DNA from: Daucus carota subsp. sativus
Taxonomy: Eukaryota; Streptophyta; Magnoliopsida; Apiales; Apiaceae
Length of the DNA: 64,000 bases
Direction: 5' to 3'
Assembly: GCF_001625215.2 (NCBI RefSeq)
Contig: NC_030381.2
Location: 43,894,689 to 43,958,688 of the forward strand
Every line of letters starts with the position of its first letter. Positions within the stretch are counted from its first letter, which is position 1. The notes below the pieces were generated by a model. The model had not been told where the DNA came from. It ran no database searches and saw only the letters and a program-made list of their open reading frames with translations. This document shows positions 36,293 through 47,827 of this stretch, piece by piece. Both the position numbers and the translations under genes were made by a program.

Positions 36293-36843
36293 ATCATTAA
36301 CATCTTTCAACATTAACAATCATTAAGATCATTATTCTACTTATGAGTTATAGTTTAGAATATATATAGTGTTTAGTGATTTATAATATAATTGTTTTAT
36401 CTTTTGATTGCAACGATTATATTGTAGAACATAACCCGCAAATTGTCAGATATTTACAAATATTGTAGACTAAAAAATGAAAATTGAAACGAGTAGATTA
36501 TTTTTAAATAATTTTGTGCGCCAATACTCTTATTTCGTGGACTTTATAGAACAGGGACCTTATGCAATAAATTTAAAGTAGGATCAAATTTTAATATATA
36601 GAAAGTCTTATGTTAAATAATAATTTATATATCATTTAAAAATAATAGTTTAAATATGTATAATAAAAATATGATAATGTAATTAAAAAAAGACATTATT
36701 CATTTATTCTTCCAACAAATAACAAAATTTAAAGTTTTATTTAAACCCGTGCTTGGCACGGGTTATCAACTATATAATATTAAGCATTATTTGTAATTCA
36801 AAATGTCACTATAATACTTTACAAATTATGAGTGTAACAAGTC

Positions 36844-36987
36844 AAATAGGCAAATTTGCTAATTGTGTACAACTATAGAACCAAACTACAGCGCATAGTG
36901 GTTCTACTAACTTGAAATAGGCAAATTAAAGTCGCAGTGTACAACTATAGAACCAAACTACAGCGTATAGTGGTTCTACTAACTTAA
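36844..36987. repeat. Two-copy 72-bp tandem repeat
   Basis: Both copies carry GTGTACAACTATAGAACC and ATAGTGGTTCTACTAACTT with few differences. The unit lies inside the hairpin-ended element. Confidence 0.8.
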
Positions 36988-37331
36988 AAAACTAAAGTTC
37001 TGTTTTAAAAATGTATATTATCTGCACACGGAACTTTATAACTGGACCGAATCTCACACTATATAATTTGCTTTCTAATTCTAAATATACAAGTACTCTG
37101 GAGTATCAAGATTGAGCAAGGGCAGTGCAGTGGCTTTAAGGAAATATTTGTTAAAATCGGTGAATGTCCACGGTTTAGGTATATATTTAATTAGTATTTG
37201 TAAGAACAAAGAACTGTTTTCCAGTAGTGAGGTAATATGAGATAACACACACAATGATGACTAAGGTTAGTATCTTGTACATTAACTATATCAATCTACA
37301 TGAAGTTGCCTATGCGACTCTGGGACTAGCT

Positions 37332-37797
37332 TGTTAGGTATCAGCCCATTACAATGGTAGCATGGACTTTGGTGATCCAAAATATATAAGGATAATAATT
37401 GTATGTTTAGACAATTATTATAAAAGATATGTCTTGGTCACAAAGTTGGAAGGCCCAGTTGGAATTGGATTCCGATTTGAGTTGAAGATTTCAGAATTGG
37501 ATTCCAATTGCAGTTAGGTATTTCAGAGTTAGAGTTAGATTCTGATTTGTCTAAGTTTGAGATGGCTATATATACATAGTCATATTGTGTTTGATAGGTG
37601 TGCTCAAGATGTAGACTTAGGTATCGCTCGAGGGCGGATACTTGGGTAGTAGGCTTGAGTATCCAAGTTTGGTTGATTGTATTATTGATAACGATTTGAT
37701 TAATAATACAAGTTGGGACGTGGGTTTTCCGCGTCAAATATATTGTTGTGTGTGTGCTTCGCATTAGAAGTTGAATCTCGTATTTTTAATCCTAACA
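37332..37797 (+). repeat. TRIM left LTR
   Basis: 466 bp, TG...CA ends. Carries the usual U3-R-U5 logic in principle, though I cannot place the internal promoter with certainty. Confidence 0.95.
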
Positions 37798-37799
37798 AG

Positions 37800-37817
37800 T
37801 GGTATCAGAGCCAGGTT
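37800..37817 (+). other. TRIM primer-binding site
   Basis: TGGTATCAGAGCCAGG, two bases after LTR1, is complementary to the 3' end of initiator tRNA-Met, the commonest plant LTR-retrotransposon primer. Confidence 0.93.
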
Positions 37818-38182
37818 AGGATCGTGATTGATGGGGTTGAGGATAAGTTCGAGATTTAATTGATAATGGAAAGTATAATGAAGGATTTGCTGGCAAGAAG
37901 CCGCTAAAGTGGAAAGAGACAAAGTTACGTGCAGTATGACGGTTGACTTGCACCGTGGATCAATCATGATGGACTCAAGGTGGAAGAAGATTGGATCGTT
38001 CTTCTAGAGGCCGGAAGATTGTGAAAGCAAGGATCGGGTGACATGGAAGGGCACTCGTGCTTGATGCACGTGATTTTGTTGATGGGTAAAGTCTGGAAGA
38101 ACGAGAAGCGGAGATTCTTGTTCGAGGGGAGGCATTGGCGGATGGACGTCGGTGTCTTGATCGTGATTGTTGTTTGTATTGG

Positions 38183-38197
38183 GCTGAAGGGGAGGAT
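38183..38197 (+). other. TRIM polypurine tract
   Basis: Purine-rich GCTGAAGGGGAGGAT directly abuts the TG of LTR2, the position expected for plus-strand priming. Confidence 0.88.
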
Positions 38198-38663
38198 TGT
38201 TAGGTATCAGCCCATTACAATGGTAGCATGGACTTTGGTGATCCAAAATATATAAGGATAACAATTGTATGTTTAGACAATTATTATAAAAGATATGTCT
38301 TGGTCACAAAGTTGGAAGGCCCAGTTGGAATTGGATTCTGATTTGAGTTAAAGATTTCAGAATTGGATTCCAATTGCAGTTAGGTATTTCAGAGTTAGAG
38401 TTAGATTTTGATTTGTCTAAGTTTGAGATGGCTATATATACATAGTCATATTGTGTTTGATAGGTGTGCTCAAGATGTAGACTTAGGTATCGCTCGAGGG
38501 CGGATACTTGGGTAGTAGGCTTGAGTATCCAAGTTTGGTTGATTGTATTATTGATAACGATTTGATTAATAATACAAGTTGGGACGTGGGTTTTCCGCGT
38601 CAAATATATTGTTGTGTGTGCGCTTCGCATTAGAAGTTGAATCTCGTATTTTTAATCCTAACA
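38198..38663 (+). repeat. TRIM right LTR
   Basis: 466 bp, same length as LTR1 and about 99% identical, followed by the TAGCT duplication. Confidence 0.95.
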
Positions 38664-38828
38664 TAGCTATCATTAGCTAACATAGCATCAATGTATCTAA
38701 GCATTCAGACAAGTCTGTCTGTCTGTCTTAATTACTTGTTATACTTGATACAACAGAGTCTGATATAGAGTTGTTCTTGTTCATTAGCGACTTAAGCAAT
38801 ATACTAGTGAATCCTGTGTTGCACGGAG

Positions 38829-39622
38829 TCTTTCGGTTTCTCAAAGAAAACTTCTTGAGAATCTTGACATGTCTATCGGTAAGAATTGTTGTATTCTTCT
38901 TTTAAGGTAAAAAGACGCAGGGAATTTCCCAAATGAGGAGATTCCAGTCATGTCTTAGAATTCTTCATAGTGCAATCTATGTAACTAACGTCTGTCCTTC
39001 AAGTCAATGAGGTCTACTTGTCAAAGTACATTTTCTTTACCCAAAAGTTAACATATATCAATCAATTGAAGTGACACAAATATATCAAAGGTGACATCCT
39101 CATTTATTAAGCTCAAATTTAATAAATTAAATTGCATGTGTAGCAAAAATATGCCTGACATCACTTGCAAGTGTGCCATAATTTGCAAAGTGAGTGAAGT
39201 CATTACTTGAAAATTACAAAATACTCAATACCTGAATAAGTAGATATTCCAGCATCCTCAATACACCACACAAACAGGAATCAAACAAGATAGAGTGATA
39301 GATGAAGAGAGAGCTAATAACCTCTAACATCCTTCAATTGGTTCTCTTCAGATCTGCAACCTATATTGCCAACTTGGTTATGGATAATATCCACTTATCC
39401 AGGCCCACATAAGGGCAGGGCCTATACCCTTACTGTTCATCCAGATTGATAGCTGATTAATTTTCCTCCGCCACTAAAAGCTGCTCAGACTTCCCACATA
39501 ATTAAACCAAGTAGACAAATGGAAATAAGGTTGATTGGTTGAATAACAGCTATTACTATTTTGAAAGACGGATGGGGATAATTGAAGTGTAGCCTTTTTT
39601 TCTCAACTGTAAAGTCTGCAAC
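38829..39622. other. Intergenic DNA downstream of the PORR gene
   Basis: Probably contains the PORR 3' UTR near 39440-39622. No other gene, RNA or element is recognised. Confidence 0.4.
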
Positions 39623-40816
39623 TCAATCACTTTCTTCCTCGTCTGATTCACTCTCATTCTCATAACCAGTCCTCAACAGTGCCTTATTTCCAGAAAAACC
39701 TCGCTTTCCCATTGCTACTAGTTCAAGAAGGTTCCTTCTAGCTACATAAACTGGATTGGGATCAATCAAACAACCTCTTTCATACGCTTCTCTTAGAAAA
39801 ACTGTATGTCTCTTCCCTTTAGTAGACAAATAAAACATTCCCGGATGATCCAAAAACAAATCCCTTATATTCAGCTCAATTCCAAACCAACTCCTAAAAT
39901 GACTAATCTTCTCCACCTCAACCATTTTTTCCACCGTTAAACTTAAAAACTCATGAACTATCCCAACCGCCCGCTTCTCCAACACCTTCATTCCTCTCTT
40001 GCTTTTTGATTTTACCCCCATTTCATCATATGGTCCTATATACTCCAAACTCTGCCATTCCCTAACTTTGGCCCTAAAATTCTTCTTCAACTTCATCCCT
40101 GGAGGATACCCGTGTTTAAAACTAAACCTAATATCACTCCTATCGACACTACAATCCTCTTTGCAAACCTCCAAAACTCTCCAATTCTCAACAGCACTAA
40201 CTAAACTACCCTTATCAACTACCCTAACAAGTTCAAGCATATGAGTATTAACTTCATTAACATTATTCGAAAGTCGAAAAATATGAGGGTGTTTCGAGAT
40301 TACCGAGTCCTCAAAATCATCAGGTAATCCAAGCTCCCTCCAAACCTTAAAAACAGCTCTAAGGGGCACCCTTTTCGACACTGACATCGAAAGAATCCTA
40401 ACCAAACGATCGATCACAACGGACATTGAACCCTCAATTGCTAACCCCTCTTCTTGATACAAAGCTACAGCCTTTGGGGTTAATTTGCATAAAGGTTGTG
40501 CGTTTATGGGGTCATAAAAGATTTCAAAAATGTGGGGGTACTTACGTAAAAAGGCTGTTGGGCCCTTGTTGAGACGGAGTTTCTGGGACAGTCTTGTGAG
40601 GAAATTGATGGAGATTGAAGGTGGGTTTATGGTGGGGTTTGCGAGGATGAGGTCTTGAATAGAGTAGATTTTGAGGAGGTTTTTGTATTTGTCCATGAAT
40701 TTTTCAAAAGTTGGGTCTCTGAATCTTGAAGCTACATAGGTTGCTGATGATGTGGAGTATGGGTTGATTGTGAAGAGGGGGTGTGAAGTGAGCTTTTTGG
40801 TGAAGTGCGTCGCCAT
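39623..40816 (-). CDS. PORR-domain organellar RNA-binding protein (RPD1/WTF family)
   Basis: A single-exon, 397-aa protein. PORR (plant organelle RNA recognition, formerly DUF860) proteins bind organellar introns and assist group II splicing or cytochrome c maturation transcripts. The domain starts at RFRDPTFEKFMDKYKNLLKI and includes LSQKLRLNKGPTAFLRKYPH, FKVWRELGLPDDFEDSVI, HPHIFRL, GMKLKKNFRAKVREWQ, FRSWFGIELNIRDLFLDHPG and FYLSTKGKRHTVFLREAYER, which is the full family order. The N-terminus (MATHFTKKLTSHPLFTINPY) is basic and hydroxylated with few acids, as in a mitochondrial presequence. The C-terminus ends in an acidic run. Being intronless is usual for this family. The exact RNA target cannot be read from sequence. 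Confidence 0.93.
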   Translation of the reverse strand: MATHFTKKLTSHPLFTINPYSTSSATYVASRFRDPTFEKFMDKYKNLLKIYSIQDLILANPTINPPSISINFLTRLSQKLRLNKGPTAFLRKYPHIFEIFYDPINAQPLCKLTPKAVALYQEEGLAIEGSMSVVIDRLVRILSMSVSKRVPLRAVFKVWRELGLPDDFEDSVISKHPHIFRLSNNVNEVNTHMLELVRVVDKGSLVSAVENWRVLEVCKEDCSVDRSDIRFSFKHGYPPGMKLKKNFRAKVREWQSLEYIGPYDEMGVKSKSKRGMKVLEKRAVGIVHEFLSLTVEKMVEVEKISHFRSWFGIELNIRDLFLDHPGMFYLSTKGKRHTVFLREAYERGCLIDPNPVYVARRNLLELVAMGKRGFSGNKALLRTGYENESESDEEESD

Positions 40817-43250
40817 TGCTGATGGAGAATAGAGAGTGTACTGGGAGGTTTAGCAACAGTATAACTGGGGCTGCCAAATAAATTTCTGAAAGTTTGTATC
40901 CGTCGGAATAACTCCCAATTGTGTTCGAGTAAAAAATGTGAAATAAAACGGATGTCATTCGACGGATGTTATTCACCGGATGGTTAAAAAATCCGATTCA
41001 AATGGATAACCGACTGTTTCGATTTAAATGAATTTTACTGAACCCGATAATTTGGATTTGAATAATTTTTTAGAATCGAACGAGTTTAAATTTGGATTTG
41101 GATTTAGATTTGAAGTTACATATTAGATATTTTATATCGAAACTCGACCCGAAATCCAAATCCAATCCAAACCCGAAAAAAATCCAAATAATATGTATTA
41201 TATATTAATTATTAATTATTAATTATAATTTTTTGTGCCATGATATACTTTATTATTATTATACATATTTTCAACTTTCAATTGTTATTTAATATTATAC
41301 TAAGTCATGAGTCACGTGCACATTATTAGGTCTCGATTCCCGGTCTCTCACAAAATCACAAGACTTTCAATTTTAAAATCTCATATTCATATTCTTATCT
41401 CATATCTCCGCAGCTTACACACACACATATACTTAATTTTGTTTATAATATATATAAATAAATACGAATGTGTATATTCCTGAATGATGATGTCTTTTTT
41501 TTATCTAATTAATGATTTATTTTAAAATATAGACTCAATATAATGAAATTTTTTATTTAGAAATTATTAAACACGGTTAAGATTTTTTTTAATGTGTAAG
41601 ACTTTATTACTAATGTAGTTTAAATATAAATTAAATGAAATTCATGTGCAAGAAAATCAAAGATAAAATTATTATAATACTACTTTTTGAATCTGTGATA
41701 TTTGATTCCGAAATTAAATACATATATGATTAAAATTGTATATAAATAAAAATTTATTATATTAGCTTGTAGTGTGTGAGCATGCATCAAATAATATGTT
41801 TGTACACATTTTATATAATTGTACAAATATTTTATACATATATAAAAAAATTATTAGTGCTTAGTTGTAAAAAAATATTCTAAAATCATCGTTAATATGG
41901 TAGGACCATCAAAAAATTCGACATCCGTCGAAAATATTTATATTCATATCCGAGAAAAACGGATATATGTCGTATTCAAAATAAACGGATATTATCCACA
42001 TCGACAACTGCGGATATCGATATGGATACGGAGACATGTCTCTCTCCAAATTATACATTTGACCGCGCCTATATTGTATAATCGTGTATATGCGGTGTCC
42101 TACTGTCATAGTGTCATTTATTATTTGGCGCAGCTTATAAAATTACTCACTTCGGATCTACGTGATAGTTTAGTTATATTGTAAAAAAATTAAATTTAAT
42201 TTGTGTATTTGGATGTATATTTTATATTTATAATTTATTATATATAGAAATTATTAATAAAATGATAAAATGTGAAAATAATTTTTTATACCTAAAAAAA
42301 TCAGGAAAAGATGGTGAATATCATAAATATGATTTGAATTAAATTAGGAATTTGAATGCTTGTGATGTATGTACATATAATTATATGTAGAAGTGTTATG
42401 TATTGCAAAAGTTAAAGAGTTGTACACGAGATACACAAGAGACGCCTTTTGTGATCAAATTGAGATTTTTGTATTTAAGAGTGTTGAATGAGAATGAGAG
42501 AGCGACTCCAATCCGGTAATATATTTATATTTAGTGGATTTATGATTATATCCTCCTTAAATAGTTTTCACGTTAATTGTTTGTATTCCTTATTTTCATG
42601 CTTGTTATTGTGTTTGATTATCATCGGTCTATAGTTCGGGTTTGAGGAATAGAGTCGACATCGTTGAGGAGTTAAACGCAAATTGTTTGCGTTGTTAGTT
42701 GATTTTTACTTGATAAAAACTCGAAAATCATTGAGAATTGATGTATTGAAGTATGATAGCAAGACGGATTTCACTCACTGATGTTTCTAATTTTTGTAAA
42801 TCCTCGAGCCCAAAAAAGACCGATATTCTGTTTCTCCTGATACTTCACGAATCCTCTACTGATATCCTCGTTGATAACAATTTCAAAGATGGCACTCTAT
42901 ATTCATATGAAGAATTTCGACCTTTGCAGGGTCAAAAAAATACACCTCATAATGCATAGCATAATAGACAAATTAGCGTGAAGTGTTTAAAGTAGGCTGC
43001 ATAATAATATTTTGCCCTTGGCAATTATTTGTCCGAGATGTAATCATGTAAAACGACATTTACCTAACAAAAGTCTCAGATACAAGAAACCACCATCGCA
43101 TTGGGCAATTATACATATAGTATCAGACAATCATAACCAAACCATCATACCCCACACACACTCACACACTGTATTCTTTATCATCACAAACTTTTATGTC
43201 ACATAATACTAGCAGTCGTTTGACAGGAACACCAGAAGAAGCTCAGAGTA
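40817..43250. other. AT-rich intergenic DNA with old repeat relics
   Basis: 40935-41190 is rich in GGATTTGGATTT and CCCGAAATCCAAATCC words, and 41925-42025 in CGGATAT words; both look like decayed transposon ends. No supported gene. Confidence 0.4.
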
Positions 43251-43420
43251 AGTCTGGAAAACTAGTTTATTGCTAATCTTACATAGCGAAGCGCACAGCA
43301 AATATATACAAAAACGATGGTTTTACTTATTCCAAAGACACCATTTACATTGATTAAGCTTAAGTAGCAAAAAACACCAAATCAACCGCACTGCGTACTC
43401 TGCTCTCTCGCTTCGATCTC

Positions 43421-44415
43421 TTAGTGATGATTCTTGCTCTTAGTCTCCCCACTGTAAAGCCTGCAGTTTCAGATAAATTTACACCTTAAATCGCTTGAAA
43501 TATATGACGAAACAGAGATTAAAGACAAATTGCTTATTATGCGGGAAGTACACATATATGACGATCTATGACCTTTTCTTCAGATAGTAACTCCCTTACT
43601 CCCCTTATCGAGAGTTAAAATCTTGTCAAATATATATATAGATAGGTGTATTTATATGAAGATCTATACATAAATAAATCATAAACTGGAACACTAGCTA
43701 GTAGATCTGTTAGATCAAGAACAAATTCTCGTTACTGTAGTAATCAGTTTTAAATTTTAGGTATATTATGGCACAAAACGTGCATTTTTTTTACTGAAAC
43801 TCGAACTTTTGACCTCCGAACAAGTCACTACAGTAGACTATTGCTAATTCAGTGAACTCAAACACAATTAATCTGTGAAACCTGATGTTTAAACACATAC
43901 TTATGCTGGAGTTTGTACAAAAACATGCATATAAAGATGGTTTGATGAATAATGATACGTACGTACCAGTCATAAACAGTAGGAGTGTTGGGACTAGGCT
44001 TGTCAAAGACCTGAGATCCCATTCTCCTGCTAGCAAGGTTGCTCCCTGGATTAAACACACTCCTCCACACGTTGTCCTTGCGCGGCGCCATCGCCGACGG
44101 AGTTGTTGGCGTTGTCGGCGTTGCTGGTGCCTCCGGAGTCGACGGCATAGACAGCGACCTCACATATTTCCCACTATCATCCCCGGCCGTATCTACAACC
44201 ACGTAAACAAAAAATTTACATATTAATACAGAGCGCAAAAATCTTAAAACTTACTTCCGACATTATTATATAAATTTAAATATTTTTAGTGTCTGACTGT
44301 CTCGAAATCCTGATTCCGTACCGGTAGAAGTAGTGACATAGAGCTTCCGGAACTTGCCGAGGCCTCGTTCAGGCTGAGGTCCTGCCATAACATCGTCCCA
44401 TATTTTATCCAACAT
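43421..44415 (-). CDS. DRM1: Dormancy-associated/auxin-repressed protein (DRM1/ARP), 3 exons
   Basis: Exons 44415-44322, 44192-43967 and 43460-43421 join in phase to 119 aa, the usual size. DRM1/ARP proteins are small, disordered plant proteins whose transcripts rise in dormant buds and under stress and sugar starvation and fall with auxin; the biochemical role is unknown. Family marks in order: [20 protein letters not shown] (residues 2-21), the Ser/Thr/Pro tract [57 protein letters not shown] and a short basic end (ETKSKNHH). No signal peptide or membrane segment. A TATA box sits about 65 bp upstream of the ATG. 43255-43420 is probably 3' UTR. It resembles Arabidopsis At1g28330 (from memory). 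Confidence 0.93.
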
Positions 44416-44475
44416 CTTATCTCTCTATTTCTTTCTCTCAGTGTATATGTGCTGCTGGTTTTAGTGAAGCTCCCA

Positions 44476-44490
44476 TGGGATCTATATATA
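44476..44490 (-). promoter_or_regulatory. TATA box of the DRM1 gene
   Basis: CTATATATAG on the minus strand, about 65 bp upstream of the start codon, in a good position for a short leader. Confidence 0.6.
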
Positions 44491-45176
44491 GAAGAAAGGT
44501 GTCATGTAAACTAAATTCTACTAACAAACAGTTCCGTCAAGATATTTTTTCTAAATTTCCATATCGCCACTGTAGCTTGACCGATCTTCATTTCACAATT
44601 ATTGTTGTTACTGTGACCGTGGCACATTGTTAATGCACCTATTTCGTGTCGCGCGACATTTCTCTGTGTCACTTTTTTAACGCTGAGTGTTGTATTATTT
44701 CTAGATATGTTTCCGCAGAAAGTTCATCCAGTATTTTTTATTCTAGACTTCTTAATTAATGTAATTCTGTATAATTTTCTTTCGGGAATTTTTCGATATT
44801 TTTTGTGATTAGTAATATATTGGACCTGAACTGCAATATAACGTAGCAGGAGCGGAGGGAACAAGAAAAATGATTGCGTGTAATTAAAAAGAAATAAAAA
44901 AAAAGAGAAAATGAAATGGATAAGGATGAGGATGAAGACTAGTTTTTTGGAGGAAGGATGAAGACTAGTTAAAATGTGGGATCCAGTACCATATGGTGAT
45001 GGGACGGGCAGGTTAAATGCGTCTGTCAAAAGTATCCAAAGATATTAAATTTATTATTGCAATTTGCAACAAGATAAGCTTTCCTATCGACGTGTCCTTA
45101 TTATTTTGGATCTTTAGTTTGAGATAAACGATCTCGATCTACTTGGGATGTTACTAATTGTTAAGATTACTGCCCT
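44491..45176. other. DRM1 upstream region
   Basis: Probable promoter DNA. The stretch 44870-45020 is purine-rich on the plus strand. No gene is recognised. Confidence 0.4.
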
Positions 45177-45178
45177 TT

Positions 45179-45797
45179 ACCGTGCTTCGCACGGCCGATT
45201 ATATAATTAGTAATTTATATTTTATAATTTAAATTGTAACATCATTTTATTAGTATTTTAATATTAATAAACTGAATTTTAAAACCAACGGATTAAATTT
45301 TCTCACGAAAATTTAGTTTTTACAATTTATTATCTATTTAATTTTTTTTTTGTTATTAATATGGGATAATTTATTATTCAATTAATTTTAAATCATATTT
45401 TTTATATTTTATATATCTTCATATATATGAAAAAAAGATATTTGTCGTGTAACAGATTAGAGTTAGAAAGAATTATGTAATTATTCGTGTTTGTATTGAA
45501 AAAATATATTCAAAATTATATATTTATTATTTTATTTTATTATCATTATAATTTTTTAATGAAATTATAACATGTAAAAACTATGTTTTAACATCATCAT
45601 TAAAATATATATGTTCGACCTAATTCTTAATTAGCTATTTGACGGACTTAACTATGAAGAATTTATCCAACCGTAAAATAAAACATTTATTTAAATACAT
45701 TATCCAATCACAATTTCATTTTGGCAAAAAAATTATTTAAATTTAAAATATATACGATAAAATACCAAATATGTTAACCGTCCGTGCATTGTACGGG
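45179..45797. mobile_element. Hairpin-ended TIR element (family H, copy 2)
   Basis: Starts ACCGTGCTTCGCACGG then CCGATTATATAATTAG; ends, read on the other strand, with CCCGTACAATGCACGG then ACGGTTAACATA. Each end can fold and the two are inverted, as in the element at 36744-38828. AT-rich and noncoding inside. Confidence 0.5.
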
Positions 45798-45810
45798 TCA
45801 TCGGTTTTTG

Positions 45811-45940
45811 ACTTGTATTTATTATGAGATAGATTTTTAGTGTTGTAGTTTATTTAAAACTTGTACTTATAAGAGATAGATTTTTAGTTTTATAATTGTT
45901 TAAAACTTGTATCTATTAAGAGATAGATTTCTAATGGGAT
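45811..45940. repeat. Three-copy tandem repeat of about 47 bp
   Basis: Copies begin ACTTGTATTTATTATGAGAT (45811), ACTTGTACTTATAAGAGAT (45859) and ACTTGTATCTATTAAGAGAT (45905), each followed by AGATTT.TA. Confidence 0.8.
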
Positions 45941-47229
45941 TTTTTTTTGTTTTTAGCAAGATAATATTATAAGAGTGACTAAAAAAACATGACCAAACCA
46001 AAAAATATGAAAAAATTTAGGACTACAAATTATACCCATGTTGGCTTATTATAGTATAGTATAGATTATTTAACTTTTATAATATTTCAACTTTTTTTTA
46101 AAGAAAGGAAAAATTGACGATGGTACATGTATAGATCCTTACTCTGTGTTCACCATTTTTTTCAAAAACTTCGTTTGAGCTATCAACTACAAATGCACAA
46201 ATGCAATTCCCGGAAAATTTTATCGATGAATCCAAACCAATTCTCACAAAAGAAGGAGAGAAAAATCACACACTCTCACCAAGGAGAGAAATCAAATTAT
46301 TATCAAAACAAACTAGAGAAAATTCAACTACAAACTAAAACAATTAGATTTGCACCACGACGCGTAGGAAATAATCGATTCACTCACAAATCCAAAAGGC
46401 CCTCTGGAAGCGAATAAGAACAAAAATCGAAAGTTTCGGTGATATATATCTAAGAAAACTTTCCCTGAAGAGGGAGATTTATTAAGAAAATCAATGAAAA
46501 AGCAAGAACAATCGAAGAACTAGCAATCAAACGGAAAGATCTGGAGCTTTCCACCGGAAAACGATGAAAGCTCCGTTGGAGATGAAAAGAGGGAGGCGGT
46601 TAGAGAGAAAAGAGAAAAAGAAAATTAGGATTTTTTTTGATAGCGGATGATATGTATTTCAACTTATTTTTAATATTTAATAAATAATTCAATAGAAACG
46701 GATAGCTGAATAATATGATTGTTCCTTGAGTTTGGTTGTATATACTCCCTATGTCCTTCTCATTTTTTTACGTTATTTTTTGACACGTTTTTTCACATTC
46801 ATTTAAATTATAGTTTCATAATATATTTTTAAATTTTTTTTCTCTGAATAAAAGTTTGAAGTTGAAACTTTTATTAAAAAAAATTCTTCAGAAAATTTTC
46901 AAATGAATAACTCTAACAGAATCTTTAATTTCTTGTTTTACTTGTTTTATTATGTTTAATACACTTTCTATCCGTAAAATACATTAAATATATGGAAATT
47001 AAATCTTAACTAATTGTTTAGTTAATCATTATTATTAATTATTTAAGTATCAGGATCTGAGATATACATAAAATATACCTCAGCTCTATTCTGTATAAAT
47101 CTCTAATCAGGCAAAAAAATTGTAATTATGCTTTATTTGCGTATGATTGGTAAACACTTATTCAGAGTTCAATATTGGCGGGCAAGACAAGGACAAGGGA
47201 GACCCATTCCTCTGGAATTAAATATATCT
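45941..47229. other. AT-rich intergenic DNA
   Basis: A single Stowaway-like end (ACTCCCTATGTCC) near 46743 has no clear partner. No supported gene. Confidence 0.35.
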
Positions 47230-47546
47230 ATTCCTTCTGTCTCATTAAATTGTATACGGTTTTTTTTTGGGACATCCTATCAATTATATATATATTAAAA
47301 ATAGTAAGTTTTTATAATATAAAAACTTAACTACACTCATTATTTTCTTCCACTACACCCACTTTATACTTTAAATATTAGTAGGTCTCACCACTTTACT
47401 CACACTGCACTCATTTTACACATTAAATATTAATCGGTCTCATCACTTCACCCACTTTTTTTTACTTTTCATCACTAAATTACATTTTTTCTTAACCTCC
47501 GTGTCATTCCCCATATATATACTACTCACCGGGACGGAGGGAGTAC
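47230..47546. mobile_element. Degenerate Stowaway-like MITE
   Basis: The right end GGGACGGAGGGAGTA is the classic Stowaway terminus; the left TATTCCTTCTGTCTCATTAA is a diverged inverted match. Boundaries are approximate. Confidence 0.5.
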
Positions 47547-47604
47547 TAAATATCTCCTCAATAAAGATGCATGCATCATTGCACCGTGCGAAATGTGATT
47601 ACGG

Positions 47605-47827
47605 GGGTGTTTGTTCACGGGAGGAGGAGCTGCTCCCAGCTTCTGTTTTTCTTGATCCGTTTGTGTATACAAGTAGAAGTCTTTTTAAGAAACTGAGAAT
47701 GTTAGCTTTTCTCTCGGAGCTCTTACTTCTTTTACAAACACTTTATTAACTTATTTACTTCTCACTTTCACTCCACTTTTCTAATTTAAGTAATAAATCA
47801 CTTCTTTTAAGCTAACCTAAACGACCC
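47605..47827. mobile_element. Short MITE (GGGTGTTTG...AAACGACCC), copy 1
   Basis: About 223 bp, strongly similar to 56363-56566: shared AAGAAGCTGAGAATG-type core, AACACTTTATTAACTTATTT, ACTTCTCACTT and AAGCTAACC.AAACGACCC. Ends are imperfect inverted repeats. The target duplication is not clear. Confidence 0.7.

Larger units (their letters stand above)
37332..38663 (+). mobile_element. Complete TRIM (miniature LTR retrotransposon), young
   Basis: 1332 bp: LTR1 37332-37797, internal 37798-38197, LTR2 38198-38663. Both LTRs are 466 bp, start TGTTAGG and end CTAACA, and differ at about five positions. A 5-bp duplication TAGCT flanks the element (37327-37331 and 38664-38668). The primer-binding site and polypurine tract are in place. 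The 400-bp internal region has no gag-pol and must rely on enzymes made elsewhere. This is the standard TRIM layout. Confidence 0.96.
36744..38828. mobile_element. Hairpin-ended TIR element hosting a TRIM (family H, copy 1)
   Basis: The left end is a palindrome AACCCGTGCTTGGCACGGGTT (cut here to 36744-36764) followed by ATCAACTATATAATA; the right end (38811-38828, CTGTGTTGCACGGAG region) read on the other strand gives CCGTGCAACACAGG, then TTCACTAGTATATTGC. The ends are thus inverted and each can fold. Removing the TRIM leaves about 750 bp. The element at 45179-45797 has the same architecture. Superfamily not determined. Confidence 0.5.

Noticed and set aside
38004..38264. Minus-strand Pro/His-rich frame
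   Set aside because: It spans the TRIM internal region, polypurine tract and LTR2; a chance frame.
37438..38630. Two nearly identical 108-codon minus-strand frames, looking like a duplicated gene
   Set aside because: Both lie within the TRIM LTRs, so the similarity comes from the LTR repeat; composition is not coding-like.
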